From Tribonema minus (Eukaryota > Sar > Xanthophyceae > Tribonematales > Tribonemataceae), in contig JAFCMP010000179.1 in NCBI GenBank assembly GCA_017506865.1, positions 806,001 to 870,000 of the forward strand: DNA of 64,000 bases, in the 5' to 3' direction. Positions 43,750-55,800 of the stretch are shown here, in pieces (the stretch's first letter is position 1; every line of letters starts with the position of its first letter). Position numbers and translations under genes: made by a program. The notes under the pieces were generated by a model, which did no database searches, had not been told where the DNA came from, and saw nothing but the letters and a program-made list of their open reading frames with translations.

Positions 43750-46700
43750 TTACGGTTGGGCTGCCTGACCCGGGTCTGCCTCAGCACTGCTATTGCCTTC
43801 ATTTGTACGGCCTGCACCGAATAAACCATTTGCCAGGACTGTTGCCCGAACGGTCATAGTATGGTGAGCTGCGTACCTGGCGCGTAGTAGCAGTCGCTGC
43901 CGACCCTGCTCCTGATGGACTGTACGAGCGCTGCTGTGGCGTGTGCGCGGTCCAACTTAGCCTGGCACATGGCAAGACGCAAAAATGTAGCGTTGGGGCT
44001 ACACACAGCGGGTGTAACAATGTCAATTTTGAACATGACCCAGATAAATATGGAGTGCATATATATATGGACTGTACGAGCGCTGCTGTGGCGTGTGCGC
44101 AGTCCAGCTTTGCCTGCGGCCGCGCAAGCATGTGGCGACACGCGCACACTTAGGGTTAGAGTTGCACACAAGCAGTCGAAGCTGAGCATGGCCCAGCTAT
44201 CGAAGCTGCACAATAACCAAGATATTGTGTGCGGTGGGCACAGCATGCGGCCAGATTGTCGCTGGCAACTCAACTGACGGCATGACCATGAGGACCGCCG
44301 CGCAGGCATGTGGCGAGACGCGCAGTGTCACGAACAGTGTTGCAGGAGGTCAAAGCTGAACCCGATCAGGGTCTGCGTGCATCTAGCGTATACTGCGCGT
44401 TGCAGCCAGCTTTGCCTGCGGCCGAGATGCGCATGCGTCACACACTGTGTACGAAGTCAAAGCTGAACATCAATCAGATACGTCGAGGTATTGTATGCGG
44501 TGGACACAGTAAAGCATGTGGCGAGATGCACTGTGTCACACACGGCACATAAAGTCAAAGCTAAACATTACCCAGATACTTTTTTAAGTGTTGTGTGCGG
44601 TGCATATCGCATGCGGCCAAATTGTTGCTGGCAGCTCAATTGACGGCGTGATCATCGAACCGATCGTGCAGGCATGTGGCCAGACGTGCAGTGTCGCGAA
44701 TGATGTTGGCAAGAATTTGAAGCTGAAAGCTACCAGAACCTGCACGCATCTACTGTACACTGCACGTTGCGGCGGGGGTCCCGCGCTCGCCAGCTGCATT
44801 CGCGCTGCCACGTCCGCAACTAAACTCGCCCTGGGGCTACCAGTGACAGTGGTGTACAACACTGCCTTGGGGTTCCGCTGAACTGGGGGGGGGGGGGGAG
44901 GGGGGGGGTGACCTTGGCTAAGAGTCGTTGAGGAGATTTCCGGCAGGGGATCGATGCCCCTGGCCAAGGGGTCACTGAGCATTGTTGGAAGGCATACCCC
45001 CCCCCCCCTCCCCAGACACAGAGGGACCTCTCACCTGAGCCAGCTCTGCTGCCATGGCCTCGCGCTCCTCTGCAGCAGCAGCAGGGGCAGCCACACGGGG
45101 GGGGCGCGTACAGTCAGAGTGCAATAATATCTCTTTACAATTGGAAAACCTCAGATCAAGGAGGGGCCTGTTCTGAACTTCAGCGATCCATCATCCATGG
45201 CAGTGGGTGACTGTGCAAGAGGATGCAACCAACAAATAGCTTGTAGTTTAAAAGTTGAGTGACGGCGGTGTAGCAATTGTGACCTAGGCGGGTAAAGACG
45301 GTGCAGCAAATGTGACCTAGGTAGGTAGAGGGCAAGGGTTAGGGTTTGGGTGAAGTTTGCTCAGGACTATGACAGGTTGCCAGCCTAGTTCGTCAGCAGT
45401 GTGATACTCTGCATTCCTCTTTGTTCCAAGAAAGCACAGAAAAGTCAACAGCGATGTAGCTAGCTGCTTGCCGACTGTCTGCAATGTACGGCAGCAATGG
45501 TAGGTTTGTTCGTAATTAGGTCAGTTCAAGCTTCACATTAGGGTTGGCTAACCCTAAGCCCCTGGCCTCTCACGGAGGCCTCAAGCAGCGGCGGGCGGAG
45601 CACTGCTGTCCTTGGTTCTCTTCAACTTCAAGTGATGCCCCGCGCTGCCGCTTGCTACTTCAAAACTTTTTGCAGTGTGCATGCCCCGCGTCCTAGCACT
45701 AACTTTTACCCTAAGACCATCCCACACAGTCAGTAGGCACGAAACCTACGCATTAACGAACATTTGGGAGTACGGTTGGTAGCCTTACTTACTAGAGTTA
45801 GGGTTAGGGTTAGGGTTAGGGTTACTGAGAGGTCAGAAGCAGCGATTAGGGGGACAGAATGGTGACCGTCTTTCGTTCTTAACCCTTGGCCTAACCCTAA
45901 TCCTGCGCCATCGTTACCATTGTCGTCGTCAAGAACAGTATCACCCAATTGCAGAGCTGCACAACGGAGGTAGAACTAAGGCTGCACAATGTGTACATGG
46001 TAGCAACATGTACTTTTATTATATTCCACTTGTGGCTGTGGAAATGCCATGTTGTAGGTGTGTCGCCTTGTTCTCACTGTTGAATGTAGCATGCAAAGCT
46101 TGCACGCCACACCCCGCCCCCCACATCACCCCCAACAAAGCACCCGCAAGCGACTGTCCCACACATACTAGCAGTGTGTACTTCCCAGTATAAGTGTATC
46201 ATACTTCATGTTGTGGGTTAGGGTTAGGGTTAGGGTTAGGGTTAGGGTTAGGGTTAGGGTCAGGGTTACGGTTAGGGTTAGGGTTAGGGCTACAGCCGCA
46301 ACTACACGAGTTGTGCGTCACTTATGTGCCAGTGCCTGTACCTGTGGCACGCGCGGCGAGGTGGACCTGCAGACAGCACAACGTCATCAACAACAGCATT
46401 ACAGGCGCATCAGGTACAAACCGTCAATCGCAGGCTGCGGCGATGGCAATGTCTTATGCTGCGGCGTGTGGTTTTGCTTTCTGGGTCTGCTCACAGATCA
46501 GTGATCTGCAGTTGAAGGCGCTTCTGCTATGCCTTCTTCTGGTGCATCAGAACATCGCGGTCCTCATGTATGCACGTGGTAGTATCACAATGGATTCCTG
46601 CAGCACCACCAGAAGGGTTCTCTCTCTTCAAGTTTGAGTTCAAGCAAACAATCAACAAGATGCCGATGCGCAGATGTCACGAGCCACAGCTCATGACACA

Positions 46701-49700
46701 CCTCTGCTTTACTAATTTGGTGATGATACTCGCGGCCTGATGCGCGCATGCTGGTGCCGCTCGTTCTACAGCTTTCGGCTGCAGGATTTGCTGCCATCGG
46801 AACAACAGGACAGCTACTTTTACTTGACATTGTAATAACCACATCAATGCATACATGCAAGCGTGTGTGCCATGAAAGACATGCGTCCCTCACACGTGCT
46901 TAAACGGTTCTCCAAACTGCTCTCCTCTCCCTGCCAGCTAGCCTCTTCCCTTCTGCTACATGACTTCCGCTTTTCTTGGTTGTTACTGCATGTTCTGGAA
47001 GTAAAACAAAAAATATGTGCGGCTCTCATTCCCCTGTTGACTGCCCCCCCTGCTTCTGATGCAAAACTGTACCTCACATTTCCTCAAGTGGTGACTCATC
47101 ATATGGCCCCACTCACATAGCCAACCCGGTTCCCTCTGCCAGACGTTCAACAAGACAAGTATGAAGCACAATTGTTAGCCACTTCAAGTACTTCTTCAAG
47201 TAGTGACACACCACATGGCCCTCTCTCCCTGCCGACTGGCCTCCTTCTGCAGCACGTGTACACTTCAACTTCTTCTTCAGGCGGAGACTCACCATGCGCC
47301 CCTCTTCGCCCTGCCGGCTGGCCTCCTTCTGCTGGTGCATAGACGCCAGGCGTCGCAGTTCACCGCGCGCCTCCGCAAGGTCTGCGCCTGTGCTCTCAAG
47401 TTCCACCTGTGTGAAACATCATGACCACGGAAAATGCGTTTTGGATGCATTGCTCGCAGAGTTCACTTACAATGACATTATTGTGGTTTTGGCTCGCTGC
47501 GCGCTTCCGTCAGGTGCACATGCGCCTGTGCTCTGTCTGACCAACCGACGTACGCAACTCGTCATCAGGATAGCGTACTGGAGAGATGTATGCTTAACAT
47601 CAGCAATAGGATTGTCGTTGATGACTTCACACTGCGCCGCAGCTCGCCGCGTGCCTCCGCAACGTCTGCACCTGTGCTCTCAAGCTCCGCCTGTTGACGA
47701 AGCGATTTGATTGTCTTGGTGCCATGAGAGGATCTGTGTCGTGAATATTGCTGTACACGTGCATGATAAGCACGCGTGCCGTTTGAAGCGTGCATGAGCT
47801 CCTTATATATATGTTGCTTTGGTTTAAGTGCAGTTTGCCACGGGCGTCTGCAAGATCCACGCCGTTGCTCTCAAGGCAACAGGTCACGATGTCAATAGTC
47901 TAATCGCAGAACTTTGGAGCAACTGCTTAAGACACGACAACACTTTGATCAAATGTACTTTGCCGCAGTTCACCCTGCGCCCGCTGCCTGCAGAGGCGAT
48001 TGGCCGACCATGGAATGTGCATGTGTTGCCATAGCAGTTCAAAGTATTATATCTTTGAAGGAAAACCATAAGTATGCGCATGTATGCACAAACCATCACC
48101 ATACTTCACAGCATGCTTCACAGTACCGCTTCATTGGGATGCACATGTGCAGCCGCAAGTGTTTTCACCAATATTGACTTTCCTGCTTCAACATTTATGT
48201 GACTTCAAGGAGTCTGACCTTCATCTGCTGGTACTCTCGCTCCTTCTCCTGGAGCTGGCGCTGCGCATTGCTGAGCGCTGCTGACTGGCGGCATACCTCC
48301 TCTGCTCCCATGACCGTCTGTGAGCGGGGAGTGAATTCATCCAGTACGCTTCATAAGGTAGGTATAGGTATCTTGAGCTAATGCTGTAAATTGCTGAGTG
48401 CTGCTGACTGGCGGCACACCTCATCTGCCCCTGTATGCGCAGATAATTCATTCAGTACGCTTCATGAGGTAGGTATAGGTATCGAGCTGAGCATTGCTGA
48501 GCGCTGCTACTGCCGACACTCGTATTTCGCGCCCATGACCATCTGTGCGGACTGCACTGTGTATGATGCGTGCACAAGGGTAGGTATAGGTATTGAGCTG
48601 AGCATTGCTGAGCGCTGCTGACTGGCGGCACTCCTGCTCCGCGCCTATGACCGCCTGCGCACACCACATTATGATCCATACACGAAGGGTAGGTAGGTGG
48701 TGGTGGCTGTCGTGGGGCAATGCTACTTGGAGTCTTATTCTTTGGGTGGTGTGTGTTTGGGGAGGCTGTTCTGTCTACAATGGGGTGGCTCTTCAGATGT
48801 CAAGCACGGCATCAGGAGCTGCTGTTGCAATAGGTGGCAAACGCACGCGCGCTGCTCGCCGCGCAGGTGGGTTTATGTGCTTCACAGTACACAAATGAAA
48901 TAGCTCCTAGGGCACAGCGCAGACTAGGCTGCTGCGTTGACGCAAGCTTTTCGATTGCATAGGCAACCCGGCCTCCCTTGGGCCTTTATAAATACAAGTC
49001 CATACGTACACAAATGAATGCACTGTATGTATGAAGTGAAGCCTAACCCTAACCGTAACCCTAATCCTAACCCTAATCCTAATCCTAACTCTAACCCTAA
49101 TCTAACCCTAACCCTATGAAGGCAACCTCACCATGGCTTTGGCCTTGCCGTCCGTGCGGCTGTCTGAGCACTGTCACAGTAGGGTATGTATACAAGCAGT
49201 GTGTGACGACTGACTCACCGCGGCCTCAGCCCTGCTCTTGACAGCTGCCTGAGCGCTGCTGCAGTAGGGTATGTACGCATGCAGTGTGTGATGGCAAATG
49301 CAATGTATGTACACATCATGTATGTTTGCTCACTCACCACAGCCTCAGCCTTGCTCTGGACCTCGTGCAGCTGCCTGAGCGCTGCTGCGGTGGCCTCGGC
49401 GCCACGGCGCTGCTCACGCTTTAGGCGGCGCACCTCGTTCTGTAAGCCACAACGGCATTAATAGAAAGAATGTTAGGCACGGGCTACAACCTCGCTTTGC
49501 CGTGGCATGTGCGTAGTGCTTGCAATAGCGCACGTTAGCTCATGTTTCACGTTGAGCACAGTTAGCTGTGCAGTCAAGCTGGTACCTACTGAGACCCCAA
49601 ACGGCTCAGTGTCACACGGGAACAGCGATTTGATCTGCAATACTACTAGCAGTTGTGAGCAGATGTTGAGCGCTGCTGCGGTGGCCTCAGCGCTCCGACG

Positions 49701-52700
49701 CTGCTCGCACTTCAGCCGGCGCACCTCGTTTCTGTAAGGCACAACACCATCAACAGCAAAGTGTTAGGCGCCGGCCACATAGCCTTGCAGTGGCACGAGC
49801 GTGGCACTTCATTGTAGAGTAAATTAACGCATGTTAGCTCATGTTTCACCTCGAGCACCGTTAAACTGGTACCTACTGAGACTCTGAAGAGGCTCAGTGT
49901 TACGCGCGTACAGCAACTTCATCTGCGACACTACTTGAGCTGCTGTGGAGCGCTGCTGCGGTAGCGCACCACGCTCTGTGTGCCACAACAGCGTTATCAG
50001 GAAGGGTAAGAGGCACGGGCTACACATGCGCAGTCACCATGTACCACCGCACATGACACTTCAACTGAATTTTCACCCTGAGCGCTGTTGCACTTGATAG
50101 CGCAGCAATATGCATACCTAGTCACAGCAAAGTCACTGGCATCGTTGACAGGCGCGACCTGCTCTCGCTAGCGCATCGTTGCATGTGTCAAGCATCACTG
50201 CCTCACACTTCATACTTGAAGTTGCCTGAGCTTGTGATTGAAGTTGCACGGCGCGTACATACCTGTAACGACGTCACCTGCGTCGATCGCGCTCCCAGCT
50301 CTTGTTTGAGCATCGCTGCCTCCTGCTCCATCTGCCTCAGCCGCTGCATTTCCAGGTCCTGAATGACATGTAGCATAATTATATATGGCTCAGAGTTAGG
50401 GTTAGAAAAGTCAGCAGAAGTTAGAGTCACTGTCAGGAGTTACCCTAACGGTTCAATACCAGTCAGGGTAACCCTATGTCTGACTCAGAGATTGTGAATG
50501 AACGACAGCAGTGCTCAGAGCCGCTGCATCTCCATGTCCTGAATGACGCAAACAATGGGTCAGGGTGACGGGTGGAATATGGGTCAGGAGATAACCTCAA
50601 CTTGACTCGGAGGTGAATGCACGACAGGGTCAGGCTAACCCTGACCCTAACCCTAAACCCAGTGCTCAGAGTGGCTGCATCTCCTCCTGAATACATGACA
50701 TCAAGCATGGGTCAGGCTTTGAAAAAACAGTCAGTTGGAGTTAGAGTCACGGTCAGGAGTTACCCTAAGGGTTAGAGTCAGTTGGAGTTAGAGGCACGGT
50801 CAGGAGTTACCCTAAGGGTCAGAGTCAACGTCAACATATACCCTAGTCCTGACTCGAAGTTGCATGCACCACAGCAGTGCTCAGAGCCGCTGCATCTCCA
50901 GGTCCTGAATTTACATGAGGCATGGGCCAGGATTGAAGTTAGCGTCATGGTCAGGAGTTACCCTATGAATGTTAACAGTCACGGTCAGTATTGACCCTAG
51001 CTGAGTAATTCTGACTCAGAATTGAATGCACGACAGCAGTGCTCAGGGTAGTGCCCGTCAGGCACAAACGCTGTCGCATGGGTGACTTGAGGTTGCCCTT
51101 TTCCTGACCTGATTAGGTCCCAACGAACCCTGAACCTAACCCAACTGCAACCCATTCCACGTGTGAGGTGTGCGACATTCGCTTTCGAGCATACCTCCAG
51201 AATGTATGCGTGTTCGTTGGCGTCGTCAGATTTCGTGATGCTTTATCTATCATGCGCGTGAGCTGTGCCACGGTCTGCTGCAGCTCACAGTATGCTGCTC
51301 AGTGTGTATATACACACAGGAGTTCAACTCACATGTGTCCAAGCATGCTTGACATTGCCAAATTTTGCGTGATGCTGACCTTGTGTGTGAGCTGTGTTGC
51401 GGTCTGCTGCAGCTCCGCCTTCAGTGCCAGCACGTTCATGGTCATGGCCTCGAGCGTGTGCTCGCGCCGCTCCCCAGTGCTGAGCAATGACACACCAAAC
51501 ACACACATACTACATATCAACAAGTCAGAGAAAACGCATGCATATGTACATACCCATGATTATGGCCTGCAGCGGGTGTTCGCACCGCTCCCCAGTGCTG
51601 AGCGGTGACACAGAAAAATGCATACGTACATATATACCAACAAGTCAAGTGAAAGCGCATACATACGTATCAAAGAATAGCGCATGCATGCATACATACA
51701 TACCCACAAAGTGTGCTCGCGCCGCTCCCCAGTGCTGAGCGGTGACACAGAGCAATGCATACGTACATACATGCGCGTACACCCACAAGTCAGTGTCGGA
51801 CTAGCAGGCTCTCTTAGGTCTGCGATTAGTTAGGTCACGCAGAGTGATGACTGGCTACAGTTGTGCAGTGCAGGGTCGCATTATGTTCGTCAGATAGGGT
51901 TAGGGATAGGGTTAGGGTTAGGTTATAGTTTTGGGCGGCCCCCCACATTTTCTGGGTCTTTCCATGTTGCTCCCCAGAGCACGCTTCCTTCTCAGGGCAT
52001 GCGTTGCTTGCCCATCTACCTTAACACCCCCGTCCTGTAAGCAAAGTCGCCGCCGTGGCGCCCCGCTAATGTCGATAACTTGAAGTATGGGTATTGAATC
52101 AACTTCAAAGTGATTTCAGTCAGCAAGTCGAAGAAGTGCCACCTTGTCAAGACCCCCGTCCTGTCAGCAAAGTTGTCACCGTGACGCCCCGTATCCATTT
52201 CATGAACTTCAAGTTCAAGTACTTTCAGTTGACGTGTGTCACCTCATCAATACCCGGGTCCTGTCAGCAAAGTTGTCGCCGTGGCGTTCCCCGCTACACA
52301 GCAACTTGAACTTTCATCAAGTTGAAGTAGTTTCAGTCAACCTGAAGTAGTGTCACCTCATCAAGATCCGTGTCCTGTCAGCAAAGTCGTCCCCATGGCG
52401 CCCCCGCTTCACATCAACTTGAAGTGTCATCAAACTGAAGTGATTCCAATGAGGAAGTTGAAGTTGCGTCACCTCATTAAGACCCGTGTCCTGTCAGCAA
52501 AGTCGTCGCTGTGCCGCCCCGCTTCTGTGCTGCGCTGTAGCTCGTCACGCATGCCCTGAACGACCTCCTCACAGGTCAGCCTGCAGCAGCGAGCAGCGGC
52601 AGCAGCAGCAGCGACAGCAGCAGTAACAGCAGCAGCAGCAGCAGCAGCACAAGCGTCAGCGGCAGCAGCGGCTGCAGCAGTGGCGGCAGTGACAGCAGCA

Positions 52701-52773
52701 GCAGCAGCAGTAGCATGGCACAGCAGTGCGACTTAGAAGCAGCAGGATGGCTCAGCCAAGCAGCGGCGGCGGC

Positions 52774-52812
<39 letters not shown>

Positions 52813-55800
52813 GGCGGCAGTGACAGCAGCAGCAGTGGCGGCAGTGACAGCAGCAGCAGCAGCAGTAGCATGGCACAGCAGTGCGGCTTAGAAGCAGCAG
52901 GATGGCTCAGCAGAAGCAGCTGCGGCGGCGGCGGCAGCAGCAGCAGCAGCAGCAGAAGCAGCAGCAACGGCCGCGGCAGCAGCAGCAGCAGCCGCAGCAG
53001 CAGCAGCAGCACTAGTAGCAGCAGCAGCAGCAGCAGCAGCACAAGCATTACCTGCGGTAGCACCAGCAGCATGGCTCAGTGGGGCACCTCAAAATGCTCC
53101 ACTGCAGCAGCAGGAGTATGCCGGGCACTTCGGGCACAACAGGGCCACACAAATGACACTGCAGGGATGAAGAGGGACCCATTTAGCTGCTGCTGCGCTG
53201 TGGTGTCCATCAACTTCAACCTGAACATGAATCCGCCTACGTAGGGTTGAGGTTAGGGGTTAGTTACATGTCTCAACCAATATCTGCATTGGTGGGGCCC
53301 TTTTTCAAAACCTGCAGCTGTCAAGGCGTCAGCCAGATCTCGAACAAAACCGCATTTACAACTTCAACTGATCAAGTCCACCTCCTCCTCTGCGCTCACC
53401 TGGTCACTTCATGGTCGGCCTGCTCCTTCCGCAGCCGCGACTCGAGCGCTGCCACCTGGCGCATAGAAGTAGGGTTCGGGTTAGGGTAAAAATGAGGATT
53501 GGGGGTTTCGCTGAGAATGAGGTCAAGGGTTGGGGCCAGGGTAAGGTTTGAAACAAGGATTCAAACGAGGGTTAGGGCTGGGGCCAGGCCTGGTAGAAAC
53601 ACGAGAAACGCCAAGGCGTCACAGAGTTGAGATGTGTTGGAAACGCGAGTGACGCCGCAGGTCAGCCATGACACGAGCGCTGCCACCTGGCGCATAGAAG
53701 TAGGGTTAGGGTTAGGGTTTAGGGTTTCGCTGAGTATTAGGTTAAGGGTTGAGGCCAGGGTAAGGATTGAAACAAGGATTCAAACGAGGGTTAGGGCTGG
53801 GGCTAGGCCTCGCACGCATGCGAGAAATGTCAAGATGTCACAAGAGTTGAGATGTGTTCCAAACGCGAGTGATGCCGGACGTTAGCTGCGACTCAAGCTT
53901 TGCCACCTGGCACATAGAAGCAGGGGTAAGGTTTCGCTTAGAATTAGGTCAAGGGTTGGGGCCTATCCTTCAGTATTAACATTAAGATTCAGGTGAGGGT
54001 TAAAGCTGGGCTAGGCATGAACACAAGAAACACGAGACACGCCAAGACGTCATAGAGTTGCGATGTCACAAGCGACAGTGACGCCGGAGGTTGGGCTTGA
54101 CTTAGGGCTAGGGTAATACTGACAGTTTCTAGAGTTAGGGTTATGAGGGCTGAGGGTTGGATTGAGATTAGGGTTAGATGAGGCGCTTACACCAAATATG
54201 CTGATGCAGCTAGCGATGACTTGTGATGACATAAACACCTGCATGGTGATGGACATGGCATGCACATCGCAGAAGACGACCTGGATAAACCTACCAGGGC
54301 CATTGGTGTGTATGCAGATGTACCTGCCCTAACACTGGTGACAGAAGTCGCTGGTACCTCATAATTGTCATCTTACCACATGTCAACGCTGTACAAGATG
54401 TTTTAAACTCCGTGAAGTGTTTCAGTCACATTGGCAGAGTGCACATTGCTGCTGCTGCTACCAACAGTGCCGCCATGTGTGTTGGTGAAACCCTTTCGGC
54501 AAAGTGACCTTTTAATCTACCTGAACTAGTGACATGTGCGGCTGTTTAGAGGCAGCACTTGAAATGCAATGCGTTACATGCCCACTGAAATGGAGTGTCA
54601 GTACACGCTACCTGCTTTGATGCGCGCTTGTCTGCCGCCACTTGTGCCGCGTTCCAGGCCAGTTCACGTGTACCCCTTTGGTACACATCCAGTTCAAGTG
54701 TACTCCTTTGGCACCGTTCCAGTTCAAGTGTACTCCTCCGCCTGGCCAACATCTAGTTCAAATTTACTCCTTCGATTTCCACAAAAGAACTGATCATCAG
54801 CTCATGCTTGTACGTGCTTTCTGTGACAGGCGTGCTTCTGCCGCCTCCCGGTTTGAACTTTAAACAATACCTACCCGATACACAGCACACGCGTACTTGC
54901 TGTGACAGGCACTCTTCAGCTGCTGTTTGCGCTGCTTGAAGTTCAAGCAATGATACCTACCCCTACACTCAGTACATACACACCTGCTGTGACAGGCGCT
55001 CTTCTGCCGCCGCTTGCGTCGCCTCCCTGTCTAACGTTTCAGGAATCATACCTACCCTTAACTCAGTACATACATACCTGCTGTGACAGGCGCTCTTCTG
55101 CCGCTGCTTGCGCTGCCTCCCTGTTTAACATTTTAGGAATCATACCTACCCTCAAACTCAGTACATACATACCTGCTGTGACAGGCGCTCTTCTGCCGCC
55201 GCTTGCACTGCTTGAAGTTCAAGTAATCATAAATACACTTTTTACACTCAGTACATACGTACCTGCTACGACATTATGCGGCTGCTTCCGCTCGGCCTCC
55301 CTGTTTGAAGTTCGAATGATCATACATACCCTTAAAACTCAGTACATACATACCTGCTGTGAGAGGCGCTCCTCTGCCGCCGCTTGCGCTGCCTCCCTGT
55401 CCGACTTTTGCGCGGCAAGCTCCTGCGCAGGCAGCGGCGGCGCACATTGATGTTTGGATGAGGTTAACTATTCCACTGGCCAGTGGCCTCTTTGCAACCA
55501 CCACTTTTGACATATACATGCATCTGGCAGAATTCACCATCCACAGCTATGCTCTCATGAATAGTCTAGGTGCAGTGGTCCGTGTATGTTACCTTCTGAC
55601 TGCAATGTGCGGTGGACAGGCAGTCAAATATATGCTCTTGTTTGAGATGTTGAAGTGACAAAAAGGTATATGACCCATACCGTAACCAAAACTTATAGAT
55701 CCCCCCCTGATGAATACACGTGTACTTGAAGTAATCAAATTGTGTGACTTGAAGTAACCAATCAAACTGAAGTTGGATGTATGGGCGCTCAGCCAACACC

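Noticed and set aside
44883-44912. A 30-bp intron with GT...AG ends inside a C-run
   Set aside because: Its length is a multiple of three and the frame reads straight through as poly-Pro, so continuous coding is simpler.
46194-46637. 147-codon frame reading Gly-Leu repeats
   Set aside because: It is a translation of the TTAGGG tract; no start context or splice support.
52726-53244. 172-codon poly-Ser frame and the opposite poly-Leu frame
   Set aside because: Both translate the CAG microsatellite, which lies in an intron of the minus-strand CM1 gene.
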